A DNA stretch of 61,236 bases, taken from assembly GCA_964402115.1 (NCBI GenBank), contig CAYOBW010000010.1, positions 1 to 61,236 of the forward strand, in the 5' to 3' direction. Positions 1 to 9,765 of this stretch are shown one piece after another. The stretch comes from CAYOBW01 sp964402115 (GTDB lineage Bacteria; Verrucomicrobiota; Kiritimatiellia; UBA8416; CAYOBW01). The notes below the pieces were generated by a model. That model saw only the letters and a list, made by a program, of their open reading frames with translations, searched no databases and had not been told where the DNA came from. Every line of letters begins with the position of its first letter. Position 1 is the first letter of the stretch. Both the position numbers and the translations under genes were made by a program.

Positions 1-149
1 CGACCGTGTTCCAGGACGCCCGCGGGCAGGGCGGCACGGCGGTAGACGTTGCCGTCAAGATCGTCTTGAAAGAGCCCTACGAGAAGGAGACCTTCATCCC
101 GTTCAAACTGGTGACTAGAGACAATGTCGAACCATACCTTCAGCCGTGA
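1..149 (+). CDS. C-terminal end of a probable sugar ABC transporter substrate-binding protein (partial)
   Basis: The open frame enters from the left edge (first whole codon at base 3) and stops with TGA at 147-149, giving the last 48 residues. The text GGTAVDVAVKIVLKEPYEK, followed by an 'FIPFKLVTRDNV'-like ending, resembles the C-terminal lobe of RbsB-type periplasmic sugar-binding proteins, where a conserved G-x-x-A helix is followed by a strand that ends in a 'VT.DNV' motif. No other part of the gene is in view, so substrate and start are unknown. The next gene is on the opposite strand and converges on it, with about 120 bp between them in which I see no gene. Confidence 0.55.
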   Translation, partial: TVFQDARGQGGTAVDVAVKIVLKEPYEKETFIPFKLVTRDNVEPYLQP

Positions 150-269
150 CGACCAGGAGCGCTGGCTCCACGGAGTTTGCAGCACGAGAAAGGGATAAGC
201 ACTCCACCGGTGGACAGCCGGAGACCGGCGCGGCGTTGCTGCGACGTGCTGTCGGTTGCGGCGTGAGCC

Positions 270-3200
270 TCAGCGCTCGATCACACGCCAGAAGCGCCGG
301 TCCCCTCCCCCTCCGACGGAAGGTTCCAGGCGGAGCAGGCCGTTGGTGAGCGCCAGGGAGACCGGCAGCGGAGACCAGTGCGCCAGGTTGGTGCTGACCT
401 GCACCTCAAACCAAGGCAGGTTCACGGGCGCCAATGCACCGCCGTCCGCATCGCCCGCGGTGATGCGCACCGCGCCCCCCGGCACTGCGTCGGCCGCCCG
501 GAAGCGTTGCGGAACTCGCACACGCAGGGTGGCGGTCATGCTCTCGGCGCCCCCAAAGGCGTTGGTGATGAGGGCCGAGTAGGCGCCGGAATCCGACCTG
601 TGCACGGCCGCAAGCACGAGCCGATTCGACGTGGCCCCCGGCACGGGCACGCCCTCCCGAAGCCACGCGACACCCAGTGGCGCCATCCCATCCACGGTCA
701 CACTCAACACGACCGTCTGACCACCCGTGGCCACGACGGGAACGGGCTGCGCGACAATCGCGGGCGCCAGCGCCGCCAGGAAGTCGCGGCCGGGCGTGGG
801 CGCAGCGGCCGACCAGTTCGCCGGATCGTCCCCGAACGCGGCGAAGTTCCGGCGCTGCAACGATAGACCTGTGCTGACGGCCCCCTCCGGCCAGGGGGCG
901 CACGCGCCATAGCGCACGGCCTCCACGGTCACGTACGGCACCGTCCCGTCGAGGTCCGCTGTGTCCGGCTGCTGCAATTCCAGCCGTTCGCCATCGTCCT
1001 GCAGCGCGCCCGCCCACGGGCCCAGCACCTGCACGCTGCCCGGTACGGCGTAGCGCGCGCGGAACGCGGCGGGGTCGGAGCCGACCAGGAGCAGCAGCTG
1101 CTGCGGCCCCAGCACAATGGCGGGCGGAAAGGCGTAGCCGAGCCCGCGCAACCTCCACGTGTTCGTCACCTGCGCGGGGTCGTAGAGCGCCACGCTGGCG
1201 TTCCCCGCGTTGCGCAGCTCGACGAACTCGTCGCCGTCAGCGCCCGGCGCGTACTGGATTTCGTTGATCACCACCGGACCCACGCGCGGGCCCGCGTTCA
1301 CCGCGTTCAGGGTTAGAGCGCGTTGCAGGGGAAACAGCTCCCGGCCGGCGCTGTTGACGTGGCGACCCAGCGAAGAGCCGTTGAAGGTTGCGCCGAACTC
1401 GACCCCGTGGCTGTAGCCGGTCAGATTCGTGCCCCCATCCCCCGAACACAGGTAGGCGGCATCCCCGTGCGAATCGAGCGAGAACGGGGCCAGCACGCCC
1501 GGGCCGTTCGTCCAGTTGAACTGCGCCTCCGTAAACACCCGGTAGCCGCCCGCCGGAATCGTCGTCCCCTCCGCGATCCGGAACTTCCGTGGCACGGCGG
1601 CGTCGTCGCTCAGGAACCAGCCGCCGATGTCCGCGGCAGCGGCGGTGGGGTTGAGCAGCTCGATGCCGTCCGCCTGGGGCGGGTCGGTGTGGGCCAGCAC
1701 CTCATTGATCAGCACACGTGGAAGGCCGGTCTCGGGATCGTCCGCGCCCGGCGAGCCGCCGGGTGAGGCGCTCGCGCGCCAGTTGGCAGCGTCGGCGAGA
1801 TCCGCCCCGCTCCGGGGCTCGGCCAGCACCAGCGCGAAGCCCTGTCCGCGCGGCGCGATGGGCCAGGGCGCGCTGATCCCGTAGGCGAACGAGAATACGA
1901 CCCGTCCTCCCGGCTGCGCCAGTGTCAGCGTCTCGCCCTCGTCGGCCAGCCTGCCCGCGTACAAGCCATGCACCGTCACGCCCGGGTAGCGCAACGCCAT
2001 GCCGGCCGCATCGCGCGCGAGCAGGAACGTGCCGCCCGCCGCCAGTCGCGTGCCATCGGGAAACGCAAACGTGATGCCGGCGGAGAACGTCAGGCCGCTC
2101 AAGTCGAGCGTGTTCGTGCCCGCATTCCGCAGCTCCAGGAACTCGAAGCGGTCTCCCTCCAACCCCTGGAAGGGCGGCGGCGCAGACTGGATCTCGGTCA
2201 CGAGAAGGTTCAGCGACAGCCGTGCCACGACCGGCTCGCCGGCCACGAACTCGACAGCCGGACTCCAGTGACTCCAGCGGCCGCTCTCGTCCTTGAAGCG
2301 GGCGCGCGCGCGGTAGGCCCGCCCCGTCTCGACATAAGCCGGCGGCACCGCGACCCGGTTGTTGAACAGCGTCAACTCGCCCGAACTCCACAGCGGCTCG
2401 CTCTCGTAGCGGTATGGCGTGCCCGCGACGTAGCCCGGAACGTGGGGGTCGTACACTTCACCCAACCGCCACTGCACCGCCGTGCACGCGCGAGTCGCCG
2501 GCGAGCTGAACGCCGAGACCTGGAAAACCAGGCCGTCCGACGGGTAGCCCGGCGGCCCGGCGTAGTCGACGGACGGCGTGGCCGGGATCGTTGCGTCGGC
2601 GCCCAGCGCGGCCAGTCGCGCTCCGCCGTGCGCGTCGCCCACGATGAAGGTCTTGACCCACGCCACCATGCCCGCGAAGTCGGCGCTCGCCAGGGTGCGG
2701 TAGAAGGGCTGCGGATAGGGACCGAGTCCCAGGTCCGGCACGGCACAGGGCGAGAGGTAGAACCTGCCCGTCGCCCGTGTGAGCGGGTTGAAGTCCCACA
2801 TCCGGCGGTCCACCTCGACGAAGCCGGGCTCCGCCGGGCCGCCGGCGGTGATGTGCGCGACACACTCGTCCACGACCATCCCCGCCTGGTCCGCGTTGAG
2901 CAGCAGGTCCTGCAGCTCGCGCGCACGGTTCTGGAACTCGATCCGCAGGGCGTCGAGCTCCAGGCAACGGCGGAACTGCTCCAGCGCCGCGCCGGACTGC
3001 GTGCCCGCGGGTCCCCAGCGGTCGAACGGCTCGTAGAGCAGGTCGACATCCCAGGTGTGCATGCTCCACAAACCGGTCACGGGGTCGTGGAAGTAGGCGA
3101 CGTTCTCCTGGTCGCGCTTGTCGTTGTCGTTAACCGCTTCCGCCACGGCGCGCCAGCTGTAGTAGGCCGGAAGATCGACGTGGCTCCGCCACCAGCCCAG

Positions 3201-6200
3201 CGGCTGCGTCGGCGTGGCGTTGTAGCCCGCCTCGACGCCTACGAACGCGTTCAGGTCGCTGAGATCGTCCGGCTGGCCGGCGCCCTGCGCGGCCAGACGG
3301 TTGTTGCCATAGCTCGACTGCATGTAGAACAGGTTGCCATCGGCCAGCCCGTGTTCGTCCTTGAATGCCTCGTCGAACTGCTCGAAGCCGAGGTACAGTC
3401 CCCACAGGTCGCCTTCGTACATGTTGGCGGGGTCACTTTCGAGAGCACCGTCGATGACCCGCAGCTGCAAATACGCCGTCTTCGGCGCGGCCGCGCCCGC
3501 GAGGTTGCTCAGCCGGAACGCCACCGCCTCGTCCAGCCCCGCCAGGCCGCGATTCCACGCCGCCCACGGCGCGGTCAGGGCGGAGAGTTTCAGCGTCTCC
3601 CTGCGCGTCGCCAGCGGCCGGCCGTAGTCATCCACGAACAGGAGCCCATGCCCGCGGTTGAACCGGAACTTCCACTTGTTCTTGCCGTTGACGTACGTCG
3701 AATTCTCCCCAGCGATCCGGTAGCGCACGTGGTCGTACACAACACCGCCCGCGACTACCGCGCCCTCGAACTGGTACGGCGTTTCCGCGTAGGCAGTGTT
3801 GTACTGGCTGTTGAAGACGTCGTCCGCGTGACTGATGAGGTGCAACGGCTGCACCTTCCGCATGACATTCGTGCCGAACACGGAGGCTGGCGTCACGCCC
3901 GGCCGCACCGCGCCCGTCCAGGCTGGAACGCCGTCGTAGACGAAGTAGGCGAAGTTGGGCGACGGGTCATCCGCGTAAGGGACCCGGACGCGGTTGCCGA
4001 GGCTGTCGGTCGCCTCCAGGCGGTACCGGATCAGCCGGCGGTGGACCTGTACGCCGGCCGGGATCACCGCCGTGAAGACCGCATCGCCGGCGACCGCATC
4101 GCCGTCCGCGCCGTGATCGCGCATGGCGAGCGTGACCCAGCTGGCGTCATTCGTAAACGCCGCGTCGCTCAGCCGCACGTAGTGGCCTGGCTCGACGACC
4201 TGCCACGCGAGACTCACGTTCCCCACGGCGTCGGGGTCGCTCACCTTGGCCGTGATTGCAACCGCCTGCCCGCCGGCGGGCTGCAACGGCGCGTGCGCCA
4301 CCTGCCGGATCTGCGGGGGCGTGTCCCCGGTCGTCACGAGGTTGCGTCGCCCCGGCGTGGGCGCCGCCGAGCGCCACGAGCCGCCGAGCTCGTGATCGAG
4401 TCCCTCGTGCAGGAGCTGCAACGAGGCGCCGGGGTCTTCCCCCACCGTCGGCCAGGGAAAGCCGAGGCCGTACGCCACCCGGTCCACGACCGCACCCGCG
4501 GCATCCTGCAATTCCAGCGTCTCGCCCGCGTTGGCGAGCCCACCCGTCCAGGGCCCCAGCGCGGTCACGCCGAACACCTGCTCCACCGTCGGCGGCGAGG
4601 CGGCGACGACAGCGTACCCGAGGGGGGCGATGCGCGCACCCGCCGGAAACGCGCAGGTCACGCCGCGCGTGAACTGCCAACCGGACAGGTCCACCGTCGT
4701 GGGCAGCGGGTTGTAGAGTTCCACGAACTCGGCGGGCACGGACTTCGCGTTCGGCGGGTCGCTGTGGATCTCATTGATGACCACCTGCGGCCAGCGCACG
4801 CCGGGTCCGTTGGCCGCGCCCGGCGTGGGCGCGAGGAAGTAGACCTGGTTCGTGACGCCGCGTTCGGCGGCAAGCGTGGCGTCGAGGCGAAAGTCCGCAT
4901 CGGCGCGGTCGGCGTTGAGTCCCTGCAGAGCCAGCACGTTGGCGCCAGGCTGCAGCAACCCGGCGAAGGCGCTCACATCGACGCCGGCGGCACCTGACGC
5001 CGTGCCGGTGGCCGTGGCGTCCCACGCCGGTCCGTCCGGGGCGTTGTGCCGGGCGATCTCCGTCCCGTTGAGCCAGGCCACGAAGCCGTCGTCATAGGTC
5101 ACGTCGAGAACGAGCGTGCGGTAGCCGACCTCCGCCGGCACCTGGAAGGGCACGCGGACCAGGACGCTGGCGTTGACGCCGCGCATGGCCAGGAGGCTGG
5201 TGGCGAAAGTCCCGCTTCCGACAGCCTGGAACTTGAATGTGCCCGCACCGTACTGCGCCACGGCCGCGTCCACGGTCGGCGGGAACGTCCCCGGCGTGCC
5301 GCCGTAGCGGCTGCGACCGACGAACTGCAGCGCCTTGCCCGCGCTGTTCAGCGCAAGCGTCAGGCCGTTGCCGTTGCGCTCGGTGGCGCCGTAGCCGTAG
5401 GCGGCGATCGTGTACGCGCCGGGAGCCAGCGACAGCGGTGTTGCCAGGGGCTTGAAGCGGTGCCCGCCGGTGAGCGCCCCCGGGGCGGACGCGGTGAAGG
5501 TCTGGCTGGCAAGCACGGACACACCCGTGTCATCGCCGGGGGCCGACGGCGTCCCCTGGTCGTTACGCTGCCAGAGCTGCACGTCGAGCGTGACGCCCGC
5601 GACAATGCCATCGGAGCCGTCGTCGAAGCAGCCGAGCGCCGTGATCTGCACCGGCTGCACGACGGTGAAGTCCAGGCCCAGCCCGCCGGAGTAGCCCTGA
5701 TTATCCGCGGTGTTGGCCGCGATCCCGTAGGCCACGCTCACGGCGCCGGTGCCCAGATCGTAGCCGGCCGGGAATGCGCCGGCGCTCCAACCGCGCTCGG
5801 TGTACGCCAGGCCGCGCCACGCGTCGGAGACGGCCCCCGGGGGAATCACGTAGCGCAGCGCCGCATTTGTCCCCACAAGCGCCTCGGCCCTCCGCGACGG
5901 CGCCACGCCCGTGCCGCAGGAGATGCCCGGGAACTGCTGCCGGTAGCTGTGCGCGCTGGCCGCGGTCGTGCCACCGGGCGGGACGAGCCCCACGTATCCG
6001 CCCCCGGCGTCGAGCCGGAAGTTCGTGTGCAGAACACGGCCGGACACGGCGCGATTCTTCCCGGAGGCGAAGACGACCAGCCGTGCGCCCGCCGCCAGGT
6101 TCGTGGCCGGGAAGGCCCACATCCGCAGGTTGAGCGGTGCGTCGGTGATCGTCCAGTCGGCCAGGTTGACCGGCGCAGCACCGTCGTTCAGGATCTCGAT

Positions 6201-6362
6201 CCAGTCGGAAGCGTCGCCATCCTCGTCGCGCAGGGCGCCGGTATTGTTCGCAAGAAACTCCGCGATGACCGGCCCGGCCGCGGCCGCGCCCGGCCACGCC
6301 AGCAGAAAAGCCGCCAGCACCGCGGCGACGTGCACGGAAAAGCTGAGCGGAGATCCGTTCAC
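270..6362 (-). CDS. Giant secreted lamin-tail domain / CotH-like protein with C-terminal Ig-like domain
   Basis: A 2030-residue protein. The GTG start directly follows the TAG stop of the upstream golvesin-repeat gene, so the two are probably translationally coupled. A Sec signal peptide (h-region AAVLAAFLLAW, then AAAAG) precedes about five lamin-tail (LTD) domains near residues 30-140, 525-640, 1380-1500, 1550-1650 and 1695-1820, each opening with an I-x-E-[IFV] strand such as VVINEIHSDPP. Between the second and third lies a CotH-kinase-like region (about 830-1150, with YEGDLWGLYLGFEQFDE). An Ig-like domain (about 1865-1950, DSGAYSALITN) comes near the end. LTD plus CotH proteins are common in Planctomycetes and Verrucomicrobia and are thought to be cell-surface proteins; whether the CotH part phosphorylates anything here is unknown. 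No membrane anchor is visible at the C-terminus. Confidence 0.85.
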   Translation of the reverse strand: MNGSPLSFSVHVAAVLAAFLLAWPGAAAAGPVIAEFLANNTGALRDEDGDASDWIEILNDGAAPVNLADWTITDAPLNLRMWAFPATNLAAGARLVVFASGKNRAVSGRVLHTNFRLDAGGGYVGLVPPGGTTAASAHSYRQQFPGISCGTGVAPSRRAEALVGTNAALRYVIPPGAVSDAWRGLAYTERGWSAGAFPAGYDLGTGAVSVAYGIAANTADNQGYSGGLGLDFTVVQPVQITALGCFDDGSDGIVAGVTLDVQLWQRNDQGTPSAPGDDTGVSVLASQTFTASAPGALTGGHRFKPLATPLSLAPGAYTIAAYGYGATERNGNGLTLALNSAGKALQFVGRSRYGGTPGTFPPTVDAAVAQYGAGTFKFQAVGSGTFATSLLAMRGVNASVLVRVPFQVPAEVGYRTLVLDVTYDDGFVAWLNGTEIARHNAPDGPAWDATATGTASGAAGVDVSAFAGLLQPGANVLALQGLNADRADADFRLDATLAAERGVTNQVYFLAPTPGAANGPGVRWPQVVINEIHSDPPNAKSVPAEFVELYNPLPTTVDLSGWQFTRGVTCAFPAGARIAPLGYAVVAASPPTVEQVFGVTALGPWTGGLANAGETLELQDAAGAVVDRVAYGLGFPWPTVGEDPGASLQLLHEGLDHELGGSWRSAAPTPGRRNLVTTGDTPPQIRQVAHAPLQPAGGQAVAITAKVSDPDAVGNVSLAWQVVEPGHYVRLSDAAFTNDASWVTLAMRDHGADGDAVAGDAVFTAVIPAGVQVHRRLIRYRLEATDSLGNRVRVPYADDPSPNFAYFVYDGVPAWTGAVRPGVTPASVFGTNVMRKVQPLHLISHADDVFNSQYNTAYAETPYQFEGAVVAGGVVYDHVRYRIAGENSTYVNGKNKWKFRFNRGHGLLFVDDYGRPLATRRETLKLSALTAPWAAWNRGLAGLDEAVAFRLSNLAGAAAPKTAYLQLRVIDGALESDPANMYEGDLWGLYLGFEQFDEAFKDEHGLADGNLFYMQSSYGNNRLAAQGAGQPDDLSDLNAFVGVEAGYNATPTQPLGWWRSHVDLPAYYSWRAVAEAVNDNDKRDQENVAYFHDPVTGLWSMHTWDVDLLYEPFDRWGPAGTQSGAALEQFRRCLELDALRIEFQNRARELQDLLLNADQAGMVVDECVAHITAGGPAEPGFVEVDRRMWDFNPLTRATGRFYLSPCAVPDLGLGPYPQPFYRTLASADFAGMVAWVKTFIVGDAHGGARLAALGADATIPATPSVDYAGPPGYPSDGLVFQVSAFSSPATRACTAVQWRLGEVYDPHVPGYVAGTPYRYESEPLWSSGELTLFNNRVAVPPAYVETGRAYRARARFKDESGRWSHWSPAVEFVAGEPVVARLSLNLLVTEIQSAPPPFQGLEGDRFEFLELRNAGTNTLDLSGLTFSAGITFAFPDGTRLAAGGTFLLARDAAGMALRYPGVTVHGLYAGRLADEGETLTLAQPGGRVVFSFAYGISAPWPIAPRGQGFALVLAEPRSGADLADAANWRASASPGGSPGADDPETGLPRVLINEVLAHTDPPQADGIELLNPTAAAADIGGWFLSDDAAVPRKFRIAEGTTIPAGGYRVFTEAQFNWTNGPGVLAPFSLDSHGDAAYLCSGDGGTNLTGYSHGVEFGATFNGSSLGRHVNSAGRELFPLQRALTLNAVNAGPRVGPVVINEIQYAPGADGDEFVELRNAGNASVALYDPAQVTNTWRLRGLGYAFPPAIVLGPQQLLLLVGSDPAAFRARYAVPGSVQVLGPWAGALQDDGERLELQQPDTADLDGTVPYVTVEAVRYGACAPWPEGAVSTGLSLQRRNFAAFGDDPANWSAAAPTPGRDFLAALAPAIVAQPVPVVATGGQTVVLSVTVDGMAPLGVAWLREGVPVPGATSNRLVLAAVHRSDSGAYSALITNAFGGAESMTATLRVRVPQRFRAADAVPGGAVRITAGDADGGALAPVNLPWFEVQVSTNLAHWSPLPVSLALTNGLLRLEPSVGGGGDRRFWRVIER

Positions 6363-8249
6363 CTACTTCAGGATGAACGCCGTGCCCGCGGCCGGCAGTT
6401 TCTCCAGACGGACGGCGTCGGCGATCACGGCGTCGGTCGTGGCGTTGCTGAGTTCGACCGTCAGCGTGCCGCTGCTGCCCACGATCACGGTGAAAAGGTC
6501 CTTCCACAGCACATCCTCGAAGAAGTCGTCGGCTGGCGCGTTGACTTGGTTCACGGTGGCTGCTGGGCCGCCGGCCACGGCGTAGACGGCTCCCGTGGGG
6601 CGGCTGGCCCCCGGCACCCAGGCGGCAGAGACCCGGTAGCGTCCGATGGGAATGCCCGTGAAGGCGAACTGACATTTCGCGCCGGCGGTGTTGCTGAAGC
6701 GGTAGTCCGCACGGTGGTCCCGCGCGTCCACGGCATAGGTGGCCCAGGATCCGACGGTCTCCGCATACGTGCCGCTGTTGGCGCTGGGGTTCTCGTTGTC
6801 GATCACGTAGACCGCTTCGGTCTGCGGGCGCACGGGTTCCAGGCGGATGGCGTCGGCCATGAGGTACTGGCTACCCGCGAGGGTCACCGTCACGTCGAGC
6901 GTGCCGTCGACCACATGAAAGACCGGGTTGGCCACGCGGGCCCAGAGCATGACATCGCCGCTGTCACTGCCGGCGACTTCCTCGGTGTAGTCGTGCCGGA
7001 TCCACCCGCTGCTCACCTGGTTGACGGTGGCAATGTCGCCGTAGCCGTCGGACAGCGTGTAGAGCGCACCGTCCGTGCGGTTTGCGCCAGGAATCCAGCT
7101 CGCATATACCATGAAGAACTGGTCGGACGGGATGCCGGTGAACGTGTAGCGCACCTGGGCGCCGCCCGAGTTGGACCAAAGCTCCTCGCGGTCCACGACG
7201 CTGTTCGCGCCGGCGTCCTGTCCCCAGGTCCCCGCCATCTGCAGAAAACCGGCATCCCCGTTGTCCACGATGTTCCACAGTTTCTCGGCGCGCACGGCGT
7301 CCGCGATCAAGGCATTGCCGCTGCCGCCGGCCGGGTTCACGACCTGGACGCTGAGGGCGCCGCCCGTGACGAGCGCGCAGGGGAAGATCCGGTTCCACGG
7401 CACGTTCTCGAACCAGTCGTCGACAGGCGTCACCTGCTGGTTCATGGTGCGGCTCGGATAGCCCGATAATGCGTAGGCGGCGTCGTTCGGCCGGTTGACC
7501 TGCCCCTGCCACGTCGCGGAGACCCGGTAGCGACCGTTGTCGAGGCCCGTGAAAGCGAACGTCGCGGCATCGCCTGCCGCCGAACCATAGCGGTAGCCGT
7601 CACGGTGGTCGAAGCTGTCGCCGGCCCACATTGCCCAGGTTCCCGCATTCTCCGTATACGCGCCGTTGTTTCCGTTGCAGCTCTCGTTATCGATGACGTA
7701 GACCTTCGCTGCGTCGGGACGCACGGATTCGAGCCGCACGGCGTCGGCAATCAGCGTCCCCGACGGCGCGCTGAGGGTCGCGGCGAGCGTGCCGTAGTTG
7801 AGCCGGAAGCAGGTCGGCGACAGCCGCGCGAAGTAGGCGCCGTTGCCGGCGTCCGTGCCGGTGGCCGTGTCCTCGAGCGACATGTCGGCATCCGCGAAGG
7901 TCTGCTGGTTGATCGTCCGCGGCAGAACGCCGATGCCCCCGGAAAGCGTGTAGGTAACCGCCACCGGGCGTCCGCCGCCCGTGGTCCAGCTCGCATAGAC
8001 CATGAACCGGCCCGGAGGCAGGCTCGCGAACGACCAGCGCGCGCTGCCGCCGCCCGCGGCGGAGACGAAGCGGATATCGTCGTTGTAATCGGACGGATCC
8101 CCTCCCCAGGCACCCCAGGTTCCGGTCAGCTCCGCGTATCCGCCATCGCCGTCGTCGACGTACCAGCGGGCGGCCAGGGCCGGGACCGCTCCCAGCGCCA
8201 CCGACAGGATCAGTCCCACCCGCACGATCAACCTGCCATTCATTCTCAT
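6363..8249 (-). CDS. Secreted protein made of four golvesin-like (Xly carbohydrate-binding-like) repeats
   Basis: A 628-residue protein. The ATG at 8249 is chosen because it overlaps the gmk stop as ATGA and has AGGAG six bases upstream; an ATG six bases earlier lies directly against that AGGAG. A signal peptide (LIVRVGLILSVALGAVPALA) is followed by four repeats of about 150 residues. Each opens with a 'Y-V-[ID]-D-[NG]' strand and a 'GTW' motif and closes with '[LV][IM]ADA[VI]RLE'. These repeats resemble the golvesin C-terminal / xanthan-lyase carbohydrate-binding domain, so binding to extracellular polysaccharide is a reasonable inference. The protein ends GTAFILK, a tail resembling those of the two giant glycine-rich proteins in this window. 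It sits between gmk and the lamin-tail protein in one transcription unit. Confidence 0.85.
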   Translation of the reverse strand: MRMNGRLIVRVGLILSVALGAVPALAARWYVDDGDGGYAELTGTWGAWGGDPSDYNDDIRFVSAAGGGSARWSFASLPPGRFMVYASWTTGGGRPVAVTYTLSGGIGVLPRTINQQTFADADMSLEDTATGTDAGNGAYFARLSPTCFRLNYGTLAATLSAPSGTLIADAVRLESVRPDAAKVYVIDNESCNGNNGAYTENAGTWAMWAGDSFDHRDGYRYGSAAGDAATFAFTGLDNGRYRVSATWQGQVNRPNDAAYALSGYPSRTMNQQVTPVDDWFENVPWNRIFPCALVTGGALSVQVVNPAGGSGNALIADAVRAEKLWNIVDNGDAGFLQMAGTWGQDAGANSVVDREELWSNSGGAQVRYTFTGIPSDQFFMVYASWIPGANRTDGALYTLSDGYGDIATVNQVSSGWIRHDYTEEVAGSDSGDVMLWARVANPVFHVVDGTLDVTVTLAGSQYLMADAIRLEPVRPQTEAVYVIDNENPSANSGTYAETVGSWATYAVDARDHRADYRFSNTAGAKCQFAFTGIPIGRYRVSAAWVPGASRPTGAVYAVAGGPAATVNQVNAPADDFFEDVLWKDLFTVIVGSSGTLTVELSNATTDAVIADAVRLEKLPAAGTAFILK

Positions 8250-8857
8250 ATCCATCTCCTGTTCAACTCGCGCTGAAGCACGGCTTCCAGCTCGGCATCG
8301 GCCCGGTCGAGGTCGTCGTTGACGATGCGGTAGCGGTAGTGGTCCCGCTCGGCCAGCTCGCGCGCCGCATTGCGAAGCCGGCGGGCGATCACGTCCGGCG
8401 CATCCTCGTTGCGGGCGGTGAGACGCGCTCCCAGGACTTCCAGCGAGGGCGGTTCGACGAAGATATCGACGAAGCCCGCCCGCAGGGGATCCCCCTCTGG
8501 CTGAGCCGCCACGTACGCCCGGATCTGCGCGGCCCCCGCGACATCGATATCCATCAGGATCGACCGTCCGGCGGCCAGGGCCGCGCAGACCGGCTCGCGC
8601 GGCGTGCCGTACCGGTACCCGTGCACGACCGCATGTTCGAGGAAGCGACCTTCGGCGACCCGCCGCCCGAACTCCTCCTCGCTCAGGAAGTGGTAACTCT
8701 GGCCGTCGACCTCCGCGCCCCGCGGCCGGCGCGTCGTGCATGAGACGGAATACGCCACATCCGCATGCCGCGCCAGCAGCCGCCGGCAGAGCGTGGTCTT
8801 CCCGGCCCCGGAGGGCGCGGACACGACGATCAACAGCGGTCGCTTTCCTGCCTGCAT
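8246..8857 (-). CDS. gmk: Guanylate kinase
   Basis: Converts GMP plus ATP to GDP plus ADP in nucleotide metabolism. The 203-residue length is typical of the family. The P-loop SAPSGAGKTTLC is near the N-terminus, followed by the GMP-binding region (SVSCTTRRPRGAEVDGQSYHF) and the E-x-x-x-R segment EEEFGRRVAEGRFLEHA. The DIDVAGAAQIR motif, usually D-x-D-x-Q-G-A, has valine-alanine here and keeps the acidic core. The ATG at 8857 lies 7 bp after the yicC stop. The stop overlaps the start of the secreted golvesin-repeat gene, so an essential enzyme and a secreted protein share one transcript. yicC next to gmk is a very common bacterial arrangement. Confidence 0.95.
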   Translation of the reverse strand: MQAGKRPLLIVVSAPSGAGKTTLCRRLLARHADVAYSVSCTTRRPRGAEVDGQSYHFLSEEEFGRRVAEGRFLEHAVVHGYRYGTPREPVCAALAAGRSILMDIDVAGAAQIRAYVAAQPEGDPLRAGFVDIFVEPPSLEVLGARLTARNEDAPDVIARRLRNAARELAERDHYRYRIVNDDLDRADAELEAVLQRELNRRWI

Positions 8858-8864
8858 CGCAGCC

Positions 8865-9749
8865 TCACTCCACGTTCTGCACCTGCTCGCGGACCGTCTC
8901 GAGCAGCGCCTTGAAGGCCACGACGACTCGCGCAATGGTGGCATCCGACGCCTTGGAGCCGATCGTGTTGATCTCGCGAAACAGCTCCTGGCAGAGGAAA
9001 TCCAGCGTGCGCCCGGCTGGCTTGCGCCCCTTGAGCAGCCCCTCCACCTGGCTGAAGTGGCTCTTCAGCCGCGTCAGCTCCTCCGAGATATCGGAACGGT
9101 CAGCGAAGAACGTGATCTCCTTGAGGAGCACGGGGTCGTTGGCCGCGATGGGAACCCCGGCAGCGCGGATACGCTTGAGCAGGTTCTGCCGGTGACGGGC
9201 GACAACCTTCGGCGCGCGCTGCGCGACCTGGCGCTGCATGCGTTGGAGCTGCGCGAAGCGCCGCGCAAGGTCGCGTTCGATCGCCGTCCCCTCGCGCCGC
9301 CGCATGGCGTCCAGCTCATCCAGCGCATCCTCCAACGCCCGCTTCAGCAGCCCCCACAGTGCCTCCGTATCGTCCGGCAGACTCGACACCTGGACCACCT
9401 CGGGCAGCAGGACCAGGGTGTGAGCGCCGAGGTCGTCGCGCAGCCCCAGAGCGGCGGCCACCTCCCGCAGCCGGGCGACGAACGCAGCCGCCGCCTCGAC
9501 ATCCACCGCCGCGCAATGCCGGCGTGCGGCGCCGCCGACATTGACCTTGACGCCGCCCGTCACGCTGCCCCGCGCCACCCGCTGGCAGATGCTGTCCTGC
9601 ACGCGCGCCTCGAGGGCGCCCAGGGATCGCGGCAGGCTCACGCGCACGTCCAGCTGCTTGCGATTCACCGCGCTCAGTTCCACCTCAACCTGCACGCCGC
9701 CCGCAGCGGCCTGTCCGCGCCCGAATCCCGTCATGCTGACCAATGCCAT
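8865..9749 (-). CDS. yicC: YicC/YloC family endoribonuclease-like protein
   Basis: A 294-residue protein beginning MALVSMTGFGRG, the N-terminal signature of the YicC/YloC family, and containing the family's C-terminal DUF1732 block (GRTLDFLCQELFREINTIGSK, read with one residue on each side omitted from the conserved core). Members are usually about 290 residues and some have been described as endoribonucleases involved in RNA turnover and stationary-phase survival. The ATG at 9749 matches the conserved N-terminus, although the frame is open further upstream. The gene lies 16 bp after the prfB stop and 7 bp before gmk, consistent with one operon. Confidence 0.93.
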   Translation of the reverse strand: MALVSMTGFGRGQAAAGGVQVEVELSAVNRKQLDVRVSLPRSLGALEARVQDSICQRVARGSVTGGVKVNVGGAARRHCAAVDVEAAAAFVARLREVAAALGLRDDLGAHTLVLLPEVVQVSSLPDDTEALWGLLKRALEDALDELDAMRRREGTAIERDLARRFAQLQRMQRQVAQRAPKVVARHRQNLLKRIRAAGVPIAANDPVLLKEITFFADRSDISEELTRLKSHFSQVEGLLKGRKPAGRTLDFLCQELFREINTIGSKASDATIARVVVAFKALLETVREQVQNVE

Positions 9750-9765
9750 TGCTGCCTCCGTCGCT

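Noticed and set aside
1968..7469. Very long open frames on the plus strand (about 1009 and 807 codons) opposite the lamin-tail and golvesin-repeat genes
   Set aside because: They are rich in Arg, His, Val and Ala with no recognisable domain, as expected for the antisense of GC-rich coding DNA. The minus-strand proteins have signal peptides and clear domains.
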